Assembly (NCBI RefSeq): GCF_001424665.1
Contig: NZ_LMQS01000002.1
Span: 124,001 to 188,000 of the forward strand
Direction: 5' to 3'
DNA length: 64,000 bases
DNA from: Methylophilus sp. Leaf416
GTDB taxonomy: Bacteria; Pseudomonadota; Gammaproteobacteria; Burkholderiales; Methylophilaceae
The notes beneath the pieces are model-generated. The model saw only the letters and a list, made by a program, of their open reading frames with translations, was not told the DNA's origin and searched no databases. Positions 1 to 8,885 of this stretch are shown here, piece by piece (within the stretch, counting starts at the first letter, position 1; each line of letters begins with the position of its first letter). The position numbers and the translations under genes were made by a program.

Positions 1-76
1 TGGTCGTCAACCAACGCATAATGCCGGTTGGATGTTCCTCATGCTCGTCGTGATGTGCTACGGAGGTGGTACTCAT
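1..76 (-). CDS. ctaD: cytochrome c oxidase subunit I, N-terminal fragment
   Basis: Only the first 25 codons lie in the window; the gene runs off the left edge. The start ATG at 76 is preceded by AGGAG about 7 bases upstream. The peptide contains HPTGIMRWLTT, the typical N-terminal lead of the haem-copper oxidase catalytic subunit before its first membrane helix. It follows the subunit II gene by 27 bases in the same direction, as expected of an aa3-type oxidase operon. Identification rests on this short motif plus the neighbour. Confidence 0.8.
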   Translation of the reverse strand, partial: MSTTSVAHHDEHEEHPTGIMRWLTT

Positions 77-103
77 CGTTGCTCTCCTAAAAATCTTACA
101 AAG

Positions 104-1270
104 TTATTCGCGTGCTGCTTTGACTTGTGGTGGCTGCACCAGCGCATCCACCGACGCTGTATTACCCAGGGCATTACGCTCATAAGTAATCACAGCAGCA
201 ATTTCAGTGTCATTCAGGGTCGCTTTCCATGCAGGCATAACTCCTTTGCCGTTCAGTACGCGATCCAGATGACTGTCTTTTTGGTATTTACCATCGGCAC
301 CGAAAATCGGGCCTGTCGCAATCTTACTGCCTGTCAACGCCGGGAAGGCTGGTGGCAAACCTGCACCACTCACCTGGTGGCAAACCGCACAGTTTTTCTC
401 GTAAACAGTTTTACCTTGTGCCAGCAACTCTTCTTTGGTTAACTCTTTGACATCACCAGCGGCTTTTTGCTCCGCCTGTTTTTTACCAGCCCAGGCAGCA
501 AACTCTTCTTTGGAGACTGCATTGACGACAACAGGCATGTAACCATGGCCCTTGCCGCATAATTCTTTACATTGACCACGATAGACACCGGCTTTTTCGA
601 CCTGTACCCATGTTTCACGAATAAAGCCAGGAACGGCCACACGTGAAGAACCGAATTGCGGCACCCACCAGTTGTGCAACACGTCAGAAGCAGTCATCAG
701 AATACGGACTTTTTCACCGACCGGTAACACCAATGGATTATCGACTTCCAGCAGGTAGTGCTCGCCTTTTTCTTCTTTATTATTCAGCTGGTCATTGGTT
801 GTGGCAAGGTTGCTGACGAACTTGATTCCCTGAGCATCGCCATCGAGATACTCATATTGCCAGCGCCATTGTGAACCTGTGATTTTGATGACCATGGTGG
901 ACTGGTCACGCGTATCCTCCATCATCACCACACTGTGATAAGCCGGAATACCCATGATCACAAAGTCAATCAACAGCAGGATCGCAAACGGGATCAGCGT
1001 CCAGAAAATCTCCATCGTGGTAGATGGTGGTTTATCAACAACGGCTTTGTAACCCTTATCGTGACGATGTTTGACGATGGAATAAATCATGATTGCCAGT
1101 ACCACCACAAAAATCACGGCGGTAATCAGCATGAATTTATTATGTACATGCAGTGTATCCAGCGCCATCGGTGTGACCGGGTCTGGGAAATTGAAAGTGT
1201 AGTCAGCGCGTGCGCTTAATGAATAAAACAGTGCAAACGCACTAGCCCCAAGCTTCTTCATTCCTTGCAT
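104..1270 (-). CDS. ctaC: cytochrome c oxidase subunit II with fused cytochrome c domain
   Basis: 388 residues. It accepts electrons from cytochrome c and passes them to subunit I; the copper domain faces the periplasm. A signal-like N terminus is followed by two membrane helices (about 40-65 and 85-110). The cupredoxin domain carries the CuA ligand loop CKELCGKGHGYMPV near 235-250. A C-terminal extension holds the haem-binding CAVCH (about residue 295), so this is the caa3-like fused form. The first ATG (1270) is chosen because GGAG lies 8 bases upstream; the alternative Met four codons in has an AAGGA directly abutting it. It sits between the DUF2244 gene and ctaD. Confidence 0.93.
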   Translation of the reverse strand: MQGMKKLGASAFALFYSLSARADYTFNFPDPVTPMALDTLHVHNKFMLITAVIFVVVLAIMIYSIVKHRHDKGYKAVVDKPPSTTMEIFWTLIPFAILLLIDFVIMGIPAYHSVVMMEDTRDQSTMVIKITGSQWRWQYEYLDGDAQGIKFVSNLATTNDQLNNKEEKGEHYLLEVDNPLVLPVGEKVRILMTASDVLHNWWVPQFGSSRVAVPGFIRETWVQVEKAGVYRGQCKELCGKGHGYMPVVVNAVSKEEFAAWAGKKQAEQKAAGDVKELTKEELLAQGKTVYEKNCAVCHQVSGAGLPPAFPALTGSKIATGPIFGADGKYQKDSHLDRVLNGKGVMPAWKATLNDTEIAAVITYERNALGNTASVDALVQPPQVKAARE

Positions 1271-1295
1271 CTAATCTGCTCCAAAATCTAGTTAT

Positions 1296-1754
1296 TTAGT
1301 TTTTTAGAAGTGTTCGTTTCAGATGCGATACCAGTTCAGCGCGTTGCGCGTTGTTCATGGTGTCGCGACCAAACTCAACTTCTTGATTACGGGACCCGAT
1401 CCAAAGTGATGTTTTGCCATTCTCACTTTCCCTGAGCGTTATCCGGGTCCAATAGCGTTGAAAGCGGACGTGTTTTATTTTGCCTAAGACACTTTGCTCA
1501 ATTTCAACATGATCCTCGACGATTGTGATTTTTTCGTAATCATCACTGTGCTTTAACACCCACACAAAAGCCAGAACCACTAACACTAATTCCAAACCAG
1601 CAAATGGCAATACCATCCAGGCACCGATATGCACAAAAGCCAGGGCGATCAGTCCAGTCAAAATGCCCAAACTCAGCAACAATCTGCAGACACTTTCAGC
1701 GGAAGCGGAAGCGTTTGGCTTTGCAATGCATTGCGTTTCGTATATGGATAACAT
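1296..1754 (-). CDS. DUF2244-family membrane protein
   Basis: About 152 residues from the ATG at 1754; the frame can extend three codons to a TTG. Two closely spaced hydrophobic helices (about residues 25-65) are followed by a soluble beta-rich tail with WTRITLRES and LWIGSRNQEVEFG. This is the pattern of the DUF2244 proteins found upstream of coxB in many proteobacteria. A role in oxidase assembly is suggested by position only. It is 25 bases upstream of ctaC and probably first in the operon. No strong ribosome site is visible, so the start is uncertain. Confidence 0.75.
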   Translation of the reverse strand: MLSIYETQCIAKPNASASAESVCRLLLSLGILTGLIALAFVHIGAWMVLPFAGLELVLVVLAFVWVLKHSDDYEKITIVEDHVEIEQSVLGKIKHVRFQRYWTRITLRESENGKTSLWIGSRNQEVEFGRDTMNNAQRAELVSHLKRTLLKN

Positions 1755-1783
1755 GTTTGCCAACCCAGAACTGAATCTGTAGC

Positions 1784-1802
1784 AACTAAATTACGTTTAG
1801 TT
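1784..1802. promoter_or_regulatory. palindrome upstream of the DUF2244-ctaC operon
   Basis: AACTAAA-TTACG-TTTAGTT is a 7-bp inverted repeat with a 5-base centre, 30-50 bases upstream of the first gene. It could be an operator for oxidase expression. The factor is not recognised and the match may be chance in AT-rich DNA. Confidence 0.3.
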
Positions 1803-2249
1803 ACAAATTTGTTACACATTGAACGGTAGCATAAGACGACCTCAGTGACAAGAAAAAAGAATTTTGCTGAGGATTTAAATGTAGTTTTTTATGAACAAGG
1901 CTAAATTAAGGGATGACGTAAACAAAGGCTTGCGAGCCAGTAGGGAGGGCTGAAAAATTAAAATAAATCAATGAGATGTGTCATGAATATTTCATTTATT
2001 CAACGTAGCTTTCAATGACATTCACCATAGCTAAAATATACAAAATTTAATCAATATCGCGAGATGATTTCATTGAAAATCTTAATATAAAACTGCGGTC
2101 ACACCCTGATGCGCAAATCTGGACCATGTAAATATGTTTGCTAGCGTTACAACTCCAGCAAACAATAAACATTACTTAAAACATCTCATCAAGAGATCTG
2201 CGAATATAAAACAGGTGAATAGCGAATTTTTATCGCTTTTATTTTGTAC

Positions 2250-2298
2250 AAAAAAATCCCCTGTACTTACCGGAGGAATATGGCAAGCACAGGGGTTG
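2250..2298 (-). terminator. rho-independent terminator after tonB
   Basis: CCCCTGT (2258-2264) pairs with ACAGGGG (2289-2295), and inner CTT/AAG and CC/GG pairs extend the stem. Read on the minus strand the stem is followed by ATTTTTTT. It lies about 80 bases beyond the tonB stop. Confidence 0.8.
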
Positions 2299-2376
2299 GA
2301 GAGCAGAACTATCGTTAATGAAAGTGAGGGATAGCCTTTCCGATAATCCTGCCGCATGACACTGTTGTCATTGTTT

Positions 2377-3186
2377 TTATTCCAATTTAAAAGACACTGG
2401 GATAGTGATCTTAAAAGTCTTCTTCCTGAGGCTATCTTTCACACCTAGCTGGCCGATGGCTTTTTTCACCATACGCAATGCTTCGTCATCCAGTGGCGCA
2501 TGCTTGCTACTATCCGCCAGCGATACTTGCACCAGTTCGCCGCGTACAAACTGTGCCAGGATAGTCACTTCACCCTCGAGATGCCTGCGTATCGCGATTG
2601 TTGGATACTGTTTGCTCTTGTTCACCAGCGAGCGCAACTGATCGCCGTAATCACCCCAGGCATCATTGTCACTGGGTGTTAACTCATCCGACTCACTGCT
2701 GACTGGTGCACTGACTGCGGGTGCAGCACGCGATTCCTTCGCAGGTGACTCAGCAGGTACATGGCTGGGAGCATCACTTGTACTTGCTGACGCTGGCGGA
2801 CTCAACGTGGGCGCCGGCTCTGCTCGCGCAGGTAAAGCCTGCTCAGGTACCTGGTAACTCGCATCATTGCTGGCAGGTGCCGCGATAACCGATTTTTGGT
2901 TTTCGACTGGCGATGCTGTTTGCGGCTTGACAGTCGTCGGCGTTTTTTGTGGCTCAGGCGGAACTGAAGCAACCACTGCTGGCGCAACTTGCTGCTCACT
3001 GGGCTTGGAAGCCGGCATTTTCATGGTGAAGAATTCGATTTCCAGCCGATCCGGAATCTTGGGTAATTCAATATGCTTTAATGTGGGATAAATCGCGATG
3101 ACTAGCGCATGCAGACTCAGTGACAGGATAACTGCCCGCCAGACCTTGGCCTGACTATCATCATCCATGTATACCAGGGCCGTCAT
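2377..3186 (-). CDS. tonB: TonB-like energy transducer
   Basis: 269 residues. It carries proton-motive energy from ExbB/ExbD to outer-membrane TonB-dependent receptors. One N-terminal helix (about 17-35) anchors it in the inner membrane. A long Pro/Ala/Ser-rich periplasmic spacer (about 55-175) follows. The last 80 residues form a TonB C-terminal fold with YPTIAIRRHLEGEV and ending ITIPVSFKLE. The gene is last in exbB-exbD-tonB, one base after exbD, and is followed by a terminator. The nearby receptor (25619-29356) is the obvious client, although dedicated pairing is inferred. Confidence 0.85.
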   Translation of the reverse strand: MTALVYMDDDSQAKVWRAVILSLSLHALVIAIYPTLKHIELPKIPDRLEIEFFTMKMPASKPSEQQVAPAVVASVPPEPQKTPTTVKPQTASPVENQKSVIAAPASNDASYQVPEQALPARAEPAPTLSPPASASTSDAPSHVPAESPAKESRAAPAVSAPVSSESDELTPSDNDAWGDYGDQLRSLVNKSKQYPTIAIRRHLEGEVTILAQFVRGELVQVSLADSSKHAPLDDEALRMVKKAIGQLGVKDSLRKKTFKITIPVSFKLE

Positions 3187-3187
3187 G

Positions 3188-3610
3188 CTAGCTACTTTGC
3201 TTTGCAGAATCCGGTGACATCACAAAACTGAACTTGCTGATACCGGCACGCTGTATCGCCGCCAGCACTTTGGCGACGATGCCATATTCGGCATGCTCAT
3301 CGGCATAGATCTCAATGGCTGGGTCTTGTTGCGCTTTCAGCGTGCCCAGGTTGCTGGTCAGGGTTTCCAATGCCAGTTTCTGCTGGTCGAGGAAAACATC
3401 ACCCGCATCGGTGATACTGATATGCGCGGTCTTGGGTACGGTAATGGCGACTTCAGCACTGGCTTTCGGTAGCTTTACTTTCACTGCGTTCATCAGTAAA
3501 GGTGCAGTGACGATAAACACGGTCAGTAATACCAGCATGACATCCACCAGTGGCGTGACGTTGATCTCGCTTACCAGGTCTTCCTGTTCTGCATCGCCAA
3601 GGATTGCCAT
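3188..3610 (-). CDS. exbD: biopolymer transport protein ExbD
   Basis: 140 residues, usual family length. A single membrane helix near the N terminus (VDVMLVLLTVFIVTAPLL) contains the conserved membrane Asp in TPLVDVMLVLL, the residue that takes part in proton use in ExbD/TolR. The periplasmic domain follows. With ExbB it forms the inner-membrane motor that drives TonB. Its start is 3 bases after the exbB stop, so translation is probably coupled. Confidence 0.9.
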   Translation of the reverse strand: MAILGDAEQEDLVSEINVTPLVDVMLVLLTVFIVTAPLLMNAVKVKLPKASAEVAITVPKTAHISITDAGDVFLDQQKLALETLTSNLGTLKAQQDPAIEIYADEHAEYGIVAKVLAAIQRAGISKFSFVMSPDSAKQSS

Positions 3611-3613
3611 GAC

Positions 3614-4252
3614 TTAGCCTTCTACTCCGGACTGGGTGAGTAAAGACTGGAAGCGGCTGGCGACTTGTTCCATATCGGCACGGTGTACTTTTTGCCTGCG
3701 CATAAAGTAGTTGTAGGCGAGTACTGCTGGTACAGCAGTGGCAATGCCAATCGCGGTGGCGATCAGCGCTTCGCCGATGGGGCCGGCAACCACATCCAGT
3801 CCGGCAGAGCCGGTGGCAGTGATGGTCTTGAGGGCGTTCATGATGCCCCAGACGGTGCCGAACAGGCCGATGAAGGGTGCAGTCGAGCCGATGCTGGCCA
3901 GTACCGCAACACCACCATCCATGCGCTTATGTTCGAGGTAGGCTTGTTGCTTGAGCGAGAGCAGGATCACTTCCTGGCGTTCATTGCGGCGTAACACTGA
4001 ATTGGCCATGACTTCATTCATCGCATTCATACCGGCATTACACAGCCGGGCAAAGCTGCTTTCGCTTTGCGATATCAATTTAGGTAATTCATAGATGCTG
4101 CGCATCTGTTGCCATTCGGAGAGGAAATCCGTGGATTCACTTTGGGATTTGTACCAGGACCAGCTTTTGATAATGATGATGGCCCACACCACTACTGAGA
4201 GCACGCCCAGCAAATACAGCACTAAATCTACTATGTCAGGTACCAGGTCCAC
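3614..4252 (-). CDS. exbB: biopolymer transport protein ExbB (MotA/TolQ/ExbB proton channel)
   Basis: About 212 residues. Three membrane segments are visible: an N-terminal one (about 5-30) and two in the C-terminal half around GSTAPFIGLFGTVWGIMNAL and EALIATAIGIATAVPAVLAYN, the hallmark region of the family. The GTG at 4252 is preferred because GGGGAG lies 7 bases upstream; an in-frame TTG at 4267 would place that ribosome site inside the gene. It is first gene of exbB-exbD-tonB, with about 250 bases of AT-rich DNA separating it from the secretion genes upstream. Confidence 0.9.
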   Translation of the reverse strand: MDLVPDIVDLVLYLLGVLSVVVWAIIIIKSWSWYKSQSESTDFLSEWQQMRSIYELPKLISQSESSFARLCNAGMNAMNEVMANSVLRRNERQEVILLSLKQQAYLEHKRMDGGVAVLASIGSTAPFIGLFGTVWGIMNALKTITATGSAGLDVVAGPIGEALIATAIGIATAVPAVLAYNYFMRRQKVHRADMEQVASRFQSLLTQSGVEG

Positions 4253-4502
4253 GAAAACACTCCCCAAGAAAAATCAATGCATCAATATAAAACAACATGT
4301 CAGGAAAAAACCCCCACCAACATCGGGAATATTTCCTCTTCACGTCCCTACATATATACATCGCTGGGAGCGGAAAAAACCTCATGTTTTTAACTTATTT
4401 TTACATTTTAGCTGGGAAATAATATATTCATGTCATATTTTTACGCATTAACTGACTTTTAAAGTCTTGGGGGAAACTTAGATTAAAGTAATCATTAAAG
4501 AC

Positions 4503-5006
4503 TTATAGCGGGTTTCTGCCGGAAATAGTTGGCGGCACATAGACAAAATACCATTCGCCGTAATAACGCTTGTTGTTCAGGTGCTGTAGCTCTCCACGGT
4601 AGCCTTTGATTTTAAAAGGCGGCTTATCCGACAGACTGTAAATGCCCATGATGCCGCCACTCGGCGCCTCAACAATGCCCCAGCCTTCACGCTGGGTGAT
4701 CGGGTCCAGATAGGGTTTTCGCAAATGGCGACGCGGCGTTGGAAAGCGTTCATCGCTGAGCAAGGCCTCAAACGTACGCGGAAAAGTTTTCACTACACCC
4801 GGTGTCTGGTTGTAATAGCGGCCAATGGCATCTCTGTATGCCAGCCCCACGTGGATCAACTCCTGTTCTCTTTCGCGCAAGACTTGTGTTTGCCAGCGCA
4901 TGGCGGCCTGGGCCATCACCAGCCCGCTCAGCATCACCAGCATAAACATGCCGATCAGCACGAAACCTGTGCATAGGCGTTTACCAAACGGCATAAGGCG
5001 TACCAT
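4503..5006 (-). CDS. minor pseudopilin-like protein
   Basis: About 167 residues. One N-terminal hydrophobic helix (GFVLIGMFMLVMLSGLVMAQ) is followed by a soluble domain with FPRTFEALLSDERFP and PYLDPITQREGWG, shared in style with the two pseudopilins upstream. Unlike them it lacks the Glu normally at position +5 after the prepilin cleavage glycine. Known minor pseudopilins of the GspK type also lack it, so it may be the tip subunit. The ATG at 5006 overlaps the preceding gene by 26 bases; an ATG at 4994 is an alternative. Last gene of the secretion cluster. Confidence 0.65.
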   Translation of the reverse strand: MVRLMPFGKRLCTGFVLIGMFMLVMLSGLVMAQAAMRWQTQVLREREQELIHVGLAYRDAIGRYYNQTPGVVKTFPRTFEALLSDERFPTPRRHLRKPYLDPITQREGWGIVEAPSGGIMGIYSLSDKPPFKIKGYRGELQHLNNKRYYGEWYFVYVPPTISGRNPL

Positions 5007-5352
5007 CACCGGAAACCTGGTTGGATCCGCTATGCACATCAAATACGCTGCCCTGCTCGTCTATATTCGGCGGTAAAGTGATGACCCAGGTATCACTGCG
5101 CTCTGTCATCGGGTCAGGCGGAATCGCTTTCAGGTATTGCCGCTCAACCAGCTCTTCGAGTACCTCCGGATAACGGTTTTTATCGCTGTAGAATTTGTCG
5201 ATGGCATCTCGCATGGTCAGCAAATCATGACGCAACGTGGTCTCTTTAGACCGCTGTAACATATGCATGAATTTTGGTGAGACGATGGTCAGCAACATCG
5301 CCAGGATAGCCAGTACCACCAGCATTTCAATCAGGGTAAATCCGCGTTTCAT
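4981..5352 (-). CDS. type II secretion pseudopilin (GspG-like)
   Basis: 123 residues. The prepilin signature MKRG|FTLIEMLVVLAILA is complete: a short basic leader, the cleavage glycine, Phe+1 and Glu+5. The helix is followed by DLLTMRDAIDKFYSDKNRYP and a LKAIPPDPMT loop, typical of GspG-type major or minor pseudopilins. It would be cleaved and methylated by a prepilin peptidase that is not encoded in this window. It lies 3 bases after the preceding pseudopilin. Confidence 0.8.
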   Translation of the reverse strand: MKRGFTLIEMLVVLAILAMLLTIVSPKFMHMLQRSKETTLRHDLLTMRDAIDKFYSDKNRYPEVLEELVERQYLKAIPPDPMTERSDTWVITLPPNIDEQGSVFDVHSGSNQVSGDGTPYAVW

Positions 5353-5355
5353 CTG

Positions 5356-5838
5356 CTACCACTCACTATAAGGTTGCTGGTTGATGCCAAGCGCACCGGA
5401 GCGGGATGAAACGTCGTATACATCCTTGGCCATTTCATCCACCTCGCCGTCATATGCACGTATGCGCCAGGTCTGCATATTACTGAGCGTTACATCCGCG
5501 GCAAATGGATCACGCGGAATCCGCCGCAGAAAAAACAGCTTTTTCTTTTTCGGATCCTGTGCATTTTCCACTCCGCTGACCAAGATTCTCAGGTTTGGCG
5601 GATAGCCACTGCCATCGGCAGTTTTCTTGATCAACCCTTGATCCACCGCATCTTTATAAGCATCTAGCGCATCACGGATTTGCCATAATGCGCGCTTAAG
5701 CTCGCGCTCTTTTTCGCGTTTGCTGTTCAACTGCACCACAGGGCTGGCGGAGGTCACCAGCAACGCAAGCAGCGCCAGCGTCACCAGCAATTCCACCAGC
5801 GTAAATCCATTTCTGCGATGTGGCACCAACATCATCAT
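5356..5838 (-). CDS. type II secretion pseudopilin
   Basis: About 160 residues from the ATG at 5838; a GTG lies three codons upstream. HRRNG|FTLVELLVTLALLALL is a complete class III signal with Glu+5. The rest (ALWQIRDALDAYKDAVDQG, FLRRIPRDPFA) follows the pattern of the adjacent pseudopilin, so the two probably arose by duplication. It is 13 bases downstream of the secretin gene and probably forms part of the short periplasmic pseudopilus. Confidence 0.75.
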   Translation of the reverse strand: MMMLVPHRRNGFTLVELLVTLALLALLVTSASPVVQLNSKREKERELKRALWQIRDALDAYKDAVDQGLIKKTADGSGYPPNLRILVSGVENAQDPKKKKLFFLRRIPRDPFAADVTLSNMQTWRIRAYDGEVDEMAKDVYDVSSRSGALGINQQPYSEW

Positions 5839-5851
5839 GCTTTGCACACGC

Positions 5852-7831
5852 TTATGGCTGCACAGTGCCAGTATCAGTGCTGTTCATAATTTGTGCACCA
5901 AAGCCGCCATCACTCCGTGCATTATTGCTTTGCGTGGATTGCGGCGTCACTGCTTGTGGTGTGACAGGCTCTGCCGCTTGCACCGCACGGGCACCACCTG
6001 CACCCACCGGATTGGCAGTCGCCGCCACCCCGGAAGGAATCAGGCTATACACCGCATTGGCCGGGCTGATGTTATGCATGATGCGCGGCGTGATCAGCAG
6101 CACGATTTCATTTTTGCGCTTGTCCTGATTGCTGTTGCTGAACAGCTTGCCTATAAACGGCAGGTTACCAAGGCCTGGCACGCGGCGTTGTGTTTTCTGC
6201 TCATCATCGCGGAACAGCCCTGCCAGGATCTGCGTTTCGTTATTGCGTAACTGCAAGGTGGTATTGGCGTTGCGACTACCGATGGTATACGCCAGCACGC
6301 CGGTACTGGTCGTGACCTGGTCGGTAATGTTGCTGACTTCCATGGCGACCTTGATACTGACCTGGTCCTGCATCTGGATCACCGGCTCTACGTCGAGTTT
6401 GATACCCACCTCGATGTAGTTCACATTCTGGCTGACAAAGCCCTGGGCGCTGGCGACACTGGTCAATACCGGTATTTTATCGCCGACATGAATCTTGGCG
6501 CGATCACGGTTTTTCACACGTATCTTGGGGCTGGCCAGCAGGTTGGTGTCGGTATCCTGGTGCAGCAGGTTTAACACGATAGCGGGATCACTGATGGTAA
6601 ATACACCGAGGTTGCCGTTAAAATTACGCAACTCTGAGAGCGTCAGTTCGCCGCCTTGTGGCTGGGTGCCGACATTCCCACGCGCATTGCCCTGTACGCC
6701 AACACCGATCTGGCTAGGGTACTGTATCCCCAGATTCTCCAGGTTGCGGCGGTTGATTTCCATCACTTCCACTTCGAGCATCACTTCCGGCTCATTGAGG
6801 TCCTGAGAGGAAATCAGTTTCTCGGCGACCTTGATCCTGTCCATGGTGTCGCGGATCACCAGTGTATTGAGTTTTTCATCGATATAGATATCGCTCGCCC
6901 GCAATACGGTTTTCATCATATTCAGTGCGCGCTTGGCATCCATATGCGTCAAATAGAAACTGCGCACAAACAGCTCCTCATATTGCGCTGCGCGTGAAAT
7001 CGGATAAATCAGCAGGGTGTTGTCATTCAGTACTTTCTTGCCTAGCTGGTGACTGCTAAGGATGACGTCCAGCGCCTGTTCTATCGGCGTATCGCGCAAA
7101 AATACGCTGACACGTATGCCTTCGTTTAACTCCTGGTCAAACGAAAAATTCAGGTTCCCGGCTTTGCCCAGGTACTCGAATGCATTTTTAATCGGCGTAT
7201 TTTTCAGTTCCAGCGTCACCTTCTTTTTCAGCGACGATTGCACAGGTCGCACGACGCCGACGCGTTCACTTTTTTTCTGTTCCAGTTGCTCAAACAGTTT
7301 GCGGCCTTCCACATGCGCTGGCTGCTCGGCCAGCACATTACGTAACAAGAACTCACCACCGGCAAAATCATCGGCTGCTATGGCGGTTTTGACCAATTCT
7401 ATTTGTGCCGCATGTTTTTGCATCACTGCCACTTTATGCAAACCATCGCTGGCAGCGCGATTGGTGGGTGAAACCTGCAACACCTGCTGATAGATCACAG
7501 AAGCCGCCTCGTACTGTTGTGCATCCAGCAAACTGTCCGCCTGTTGCAGCTGTTTCTGCAGCTTTTTCTCTTGCAACAAAGCCAGCCAGTTCTTGTACTG
7601 CGGCTGTCGCGGATTAGCTTCTACCAGCGGTTGTAACAATTTGATCGCTTCATCATCCTGGCCACGCGCGGCATAAATCCGCGCTTGCTCGAGGGTGGCA
7701 TCGCCGGGTGTAGCGGTGGGGAATACATTGCTACAACTGACCAACAGCACGGGACTCAACAACAGGAAAGGCCTGCTTCTTGCAAAAACGCGTTGCCAAA
7801 GATTTTTTCTGTTTTTTATTTGCTTATTCAA
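5852..7831 (-). CDS. gspD: secretin of a type II secretion/type IV pilus-like system
   Basis: 659 residues. It forms the outer-membrane channel. A lipoprotein signal with LLVSCSN near residue 35 is followed by a TPR-like region (about 45-175) not typical of GspD. An STN/N0 domain (VTLELKNTPIKNAFEYLGKA, about 205-275), further N modules and the secretin barrel region with VGDKIPVLT and a C-terminal RVPGLGNLPFIGKLF follow. The TPR plus STN arrangement resembles MshL/PilQ-type secretins more than classical GspD. Its ATG overlaps the preceding stop (ATGA), indicating coupling. The tail is Ala/Gln-rich. Confidence 0.85.
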   Translation of the reverse strand: MNKQIKNRKNLWQRVFARSRPFLLLSPVLLVSCSNVFPTATPGDATLEQARIYAARGQDDEAIKLLQPLVEANPRQPQYKNWLALLQEKKLQKQLQQADSLLDAQQYEAASVIYQQVLQVSPTNRAASDGLHKVAVMQKHAAQIELVKTAIAADDFAGGEFLLRNVLAEQPAHVEGRKLFEQLEQKKSERVGVVRPVQSSLKKKVTLELKNTPIKNAFEYLGKAGNLNFSFDQELNEGIRVSVFLRDTPIEQALDVILSSHQLGKKVLNDNTLLIYPISRAAQYEELFVRSFYLTHMDAKRALNMMKTVLRASDIYIDEKLNTLVIRDTMDRIKVAEKLISSQDLNEPEVMLEVEVMEINRRNLENLGIQYPSQIGVGVQGNARGNVGTQPQGGELTLSELRNFNGNLGVFTISDPAIVLNLLHQDTDTNLLASPKIRVKNRDRAKIHVGDKIPVLTSVASAQGFVSQNVNYIEVGIKLDVEPVIQMQDQVSIKVAMEVSNITDQVTTSTGVLAYTIGSRNANTTLQLRNNETQILAGLFRDDEQKTQRRVPGLGNLPFIGKLFSNSNQDKRKNEIVLLITPRIMHNISPANAVYSLIPSGVAATANPVGAGGARAVQAAEPVTPQAVTPQSTQSNNARSDGGFGAQIMNSTDTGTVQP

Positions 7832-8325
7832 AACACCACCCCGTTATCCACCTTATCATCCAGCCTGATCTCGAAACGCTCAGCCGCATGTTGCAAAATG
7901 ACTTTCTGTTGATCGAGAATTGCCACTTTCCAGCCTTCGGCAAAATGGTCGCCTTCATGTAAAACATACTGTTGCTGGCCGTCGGTCAAAAACACCGTCC
8001 AGCGCCCATCTTCCTGCAAACGGCCGGCATAGGTATACGGGCTCACCGGTACCGAAACGGCTTCCACGGCCGTATCCGCAGCCGGCATCACCATTGCACT
8101 GAATAAATTCACTCCGCTCGCATCATCGGCAACCACCACATCAGGTGGCACGATCGCAGGCTCATCAGCAATCGGCACCGGCATCACTTGCGCCAAAGGC
8201 AGACGCTGTTGCACGCGCGGAGAGTCTGCAGTTACTGTATCTGCAGGCTGTTCAGCCTGCTCTACCCACCAGCAAGCCAGCAAGGTGAGTCCCAGCGCGC
8301 CCAGCATTAGCCAACGCCGCATCAT
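7828..8325 (-). CDS. PilP/GspC-like periplasmic protein
   Basis: 165 residues. A single N-terminal hydrophobic segment (about 4-20) is followed by a Pro/Val-rich linker and a compact beta domain (SPYTYAGRLQEDGRWTVFLT, VLHEGDHFAEGWKV, AERFEIRL). The YAGR...G....L..G...Y.V..GD pattern is that of homology-region domains of PilP/GspC proteins, which link the inner-membrane platform to the secretin. Position directly upstream of the secretin and ATGA overlaps on both sides support this. The family call comes from pattern and order. Confidence 0.6.
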   Translation of the reverse strand: MMRRWLMLGALGLTLLACWWVEQAEQPADTVTADSPRVQQRLPLAQVMPVPIADEPAIVPPDVVVADDASGVNLFSAMVMPAADTAVEAVSVPVSPYTYAGRLQEDGRWTVFLTDGQQQYVLHEGDHFAEGWKVAILDQQKVILQHAAERFEIRLDDKVDNGVVF

Positions 8326-8885
8326 GCCGGTCTCCGCTTGCGGGTATACAAACTGAACTCAACATAAGCTTCTATCCCGGTTTGCATCACATCACTGCGC
8401 TGCAGTTTGAATTGGCTCAACGCCAGGCTGGGGTAAGTCTGTAATACATTGCTCAGGAAGTGCCGCACTTGTAGATAATCGCCTTTCAGCGGCAGTTTGA
8501 TACGCTGTATCTGCAAAGTGGAATGTTCAATCGGCAGAGATTGAAACTCAGCCCGCTCGAAAATCATGCCCATGGCATCCGCCTGGGCCAGGATCTCGCC
8601 ACTGATACGTTCAGCTTCATCTTCTGATGGCCACCGCTGCAGCGACTGGGCAGCATTTGACAATGCATTAGCGGTTGCAGAGGTTGCAGGCACATTGGCC
8701 GATTTTGAAGCTACAGGCAGTTGTTGCAGCGCTTTTTGAAGCTGGTGTTGCCTGAAAAATGCATGCCCTATCAGCGCGAAAAATATCAACACCACGACCA
8801 GCAAAGCCGTGAGCCATCGTTGACCCAAGGGACCTTGCTGCCAACGGAAAAGCAGGCGTTGTACAGGGTGGTTCAAAACTGCCAT
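8322..8885 (-). CDS. PilO/GspM-like inner-membrane platform protein
   Basis: 187 residues. A cytoplasmic N terminus of about 20 residues, one helix (WLTALLVVVLIFFALIGHAF), then a periplasmic domain with alternating alpha/beta ferredoxin-like character (LPLKGDYLQVRHFLSNVLQ, LALSQFKLQR). In PilO relatives this part dimerises with PilN. The order pilM-N-O-P-secretin supports the assignment. It overlaps the PilN-like gene by 13 bases and the next gene by 4. Confidence 0.6.
   Translation of the reverse strand: MAVLNHPVQRLLFRWQQGPLGQRWLTALLVVVLIFFALIGHAFFRQHQLQKALQQLPVASKSANVPATSATANALSNAAQSLQRWPSEDEAERISGEILAQADAMGMIFERAEFQSLPIEHSTLQIQRIKLPLKGDYLQVRHFLSNVLQTYPSLALSQFKLQRSDVMQTGIEAYVEFSLYTRKRRPA

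Larger units (their letters stand above)
1755..2376. other. intergenic region between the ctaC operon and tonB
   Basis: About 620 AT-rich bases without a convincing gene. The right part holds the terminator of the exbB-exbD-tonB unit (2250-2298). The left part should contain the promoter of the DUF2244-ctaC-ctaD unit and a palindrome at 1784-1802. A 66-codon frame on the plus strand (2134-2334) overlaps the terminator and shows no family features, so it is not called. Confidence 0.6.

Noticed and set aside
2134-2334. 66-codon plus-strand gene
   Set aside because: It spans a clear minus-strand terminator, lacks a ribosome site and has no family features.
4095-4451. Plus-strand frame of 118 codons over the exbB start
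   Set aside because: Overlaps the well-supported exbB gene and its leader; composition is not protein-like.
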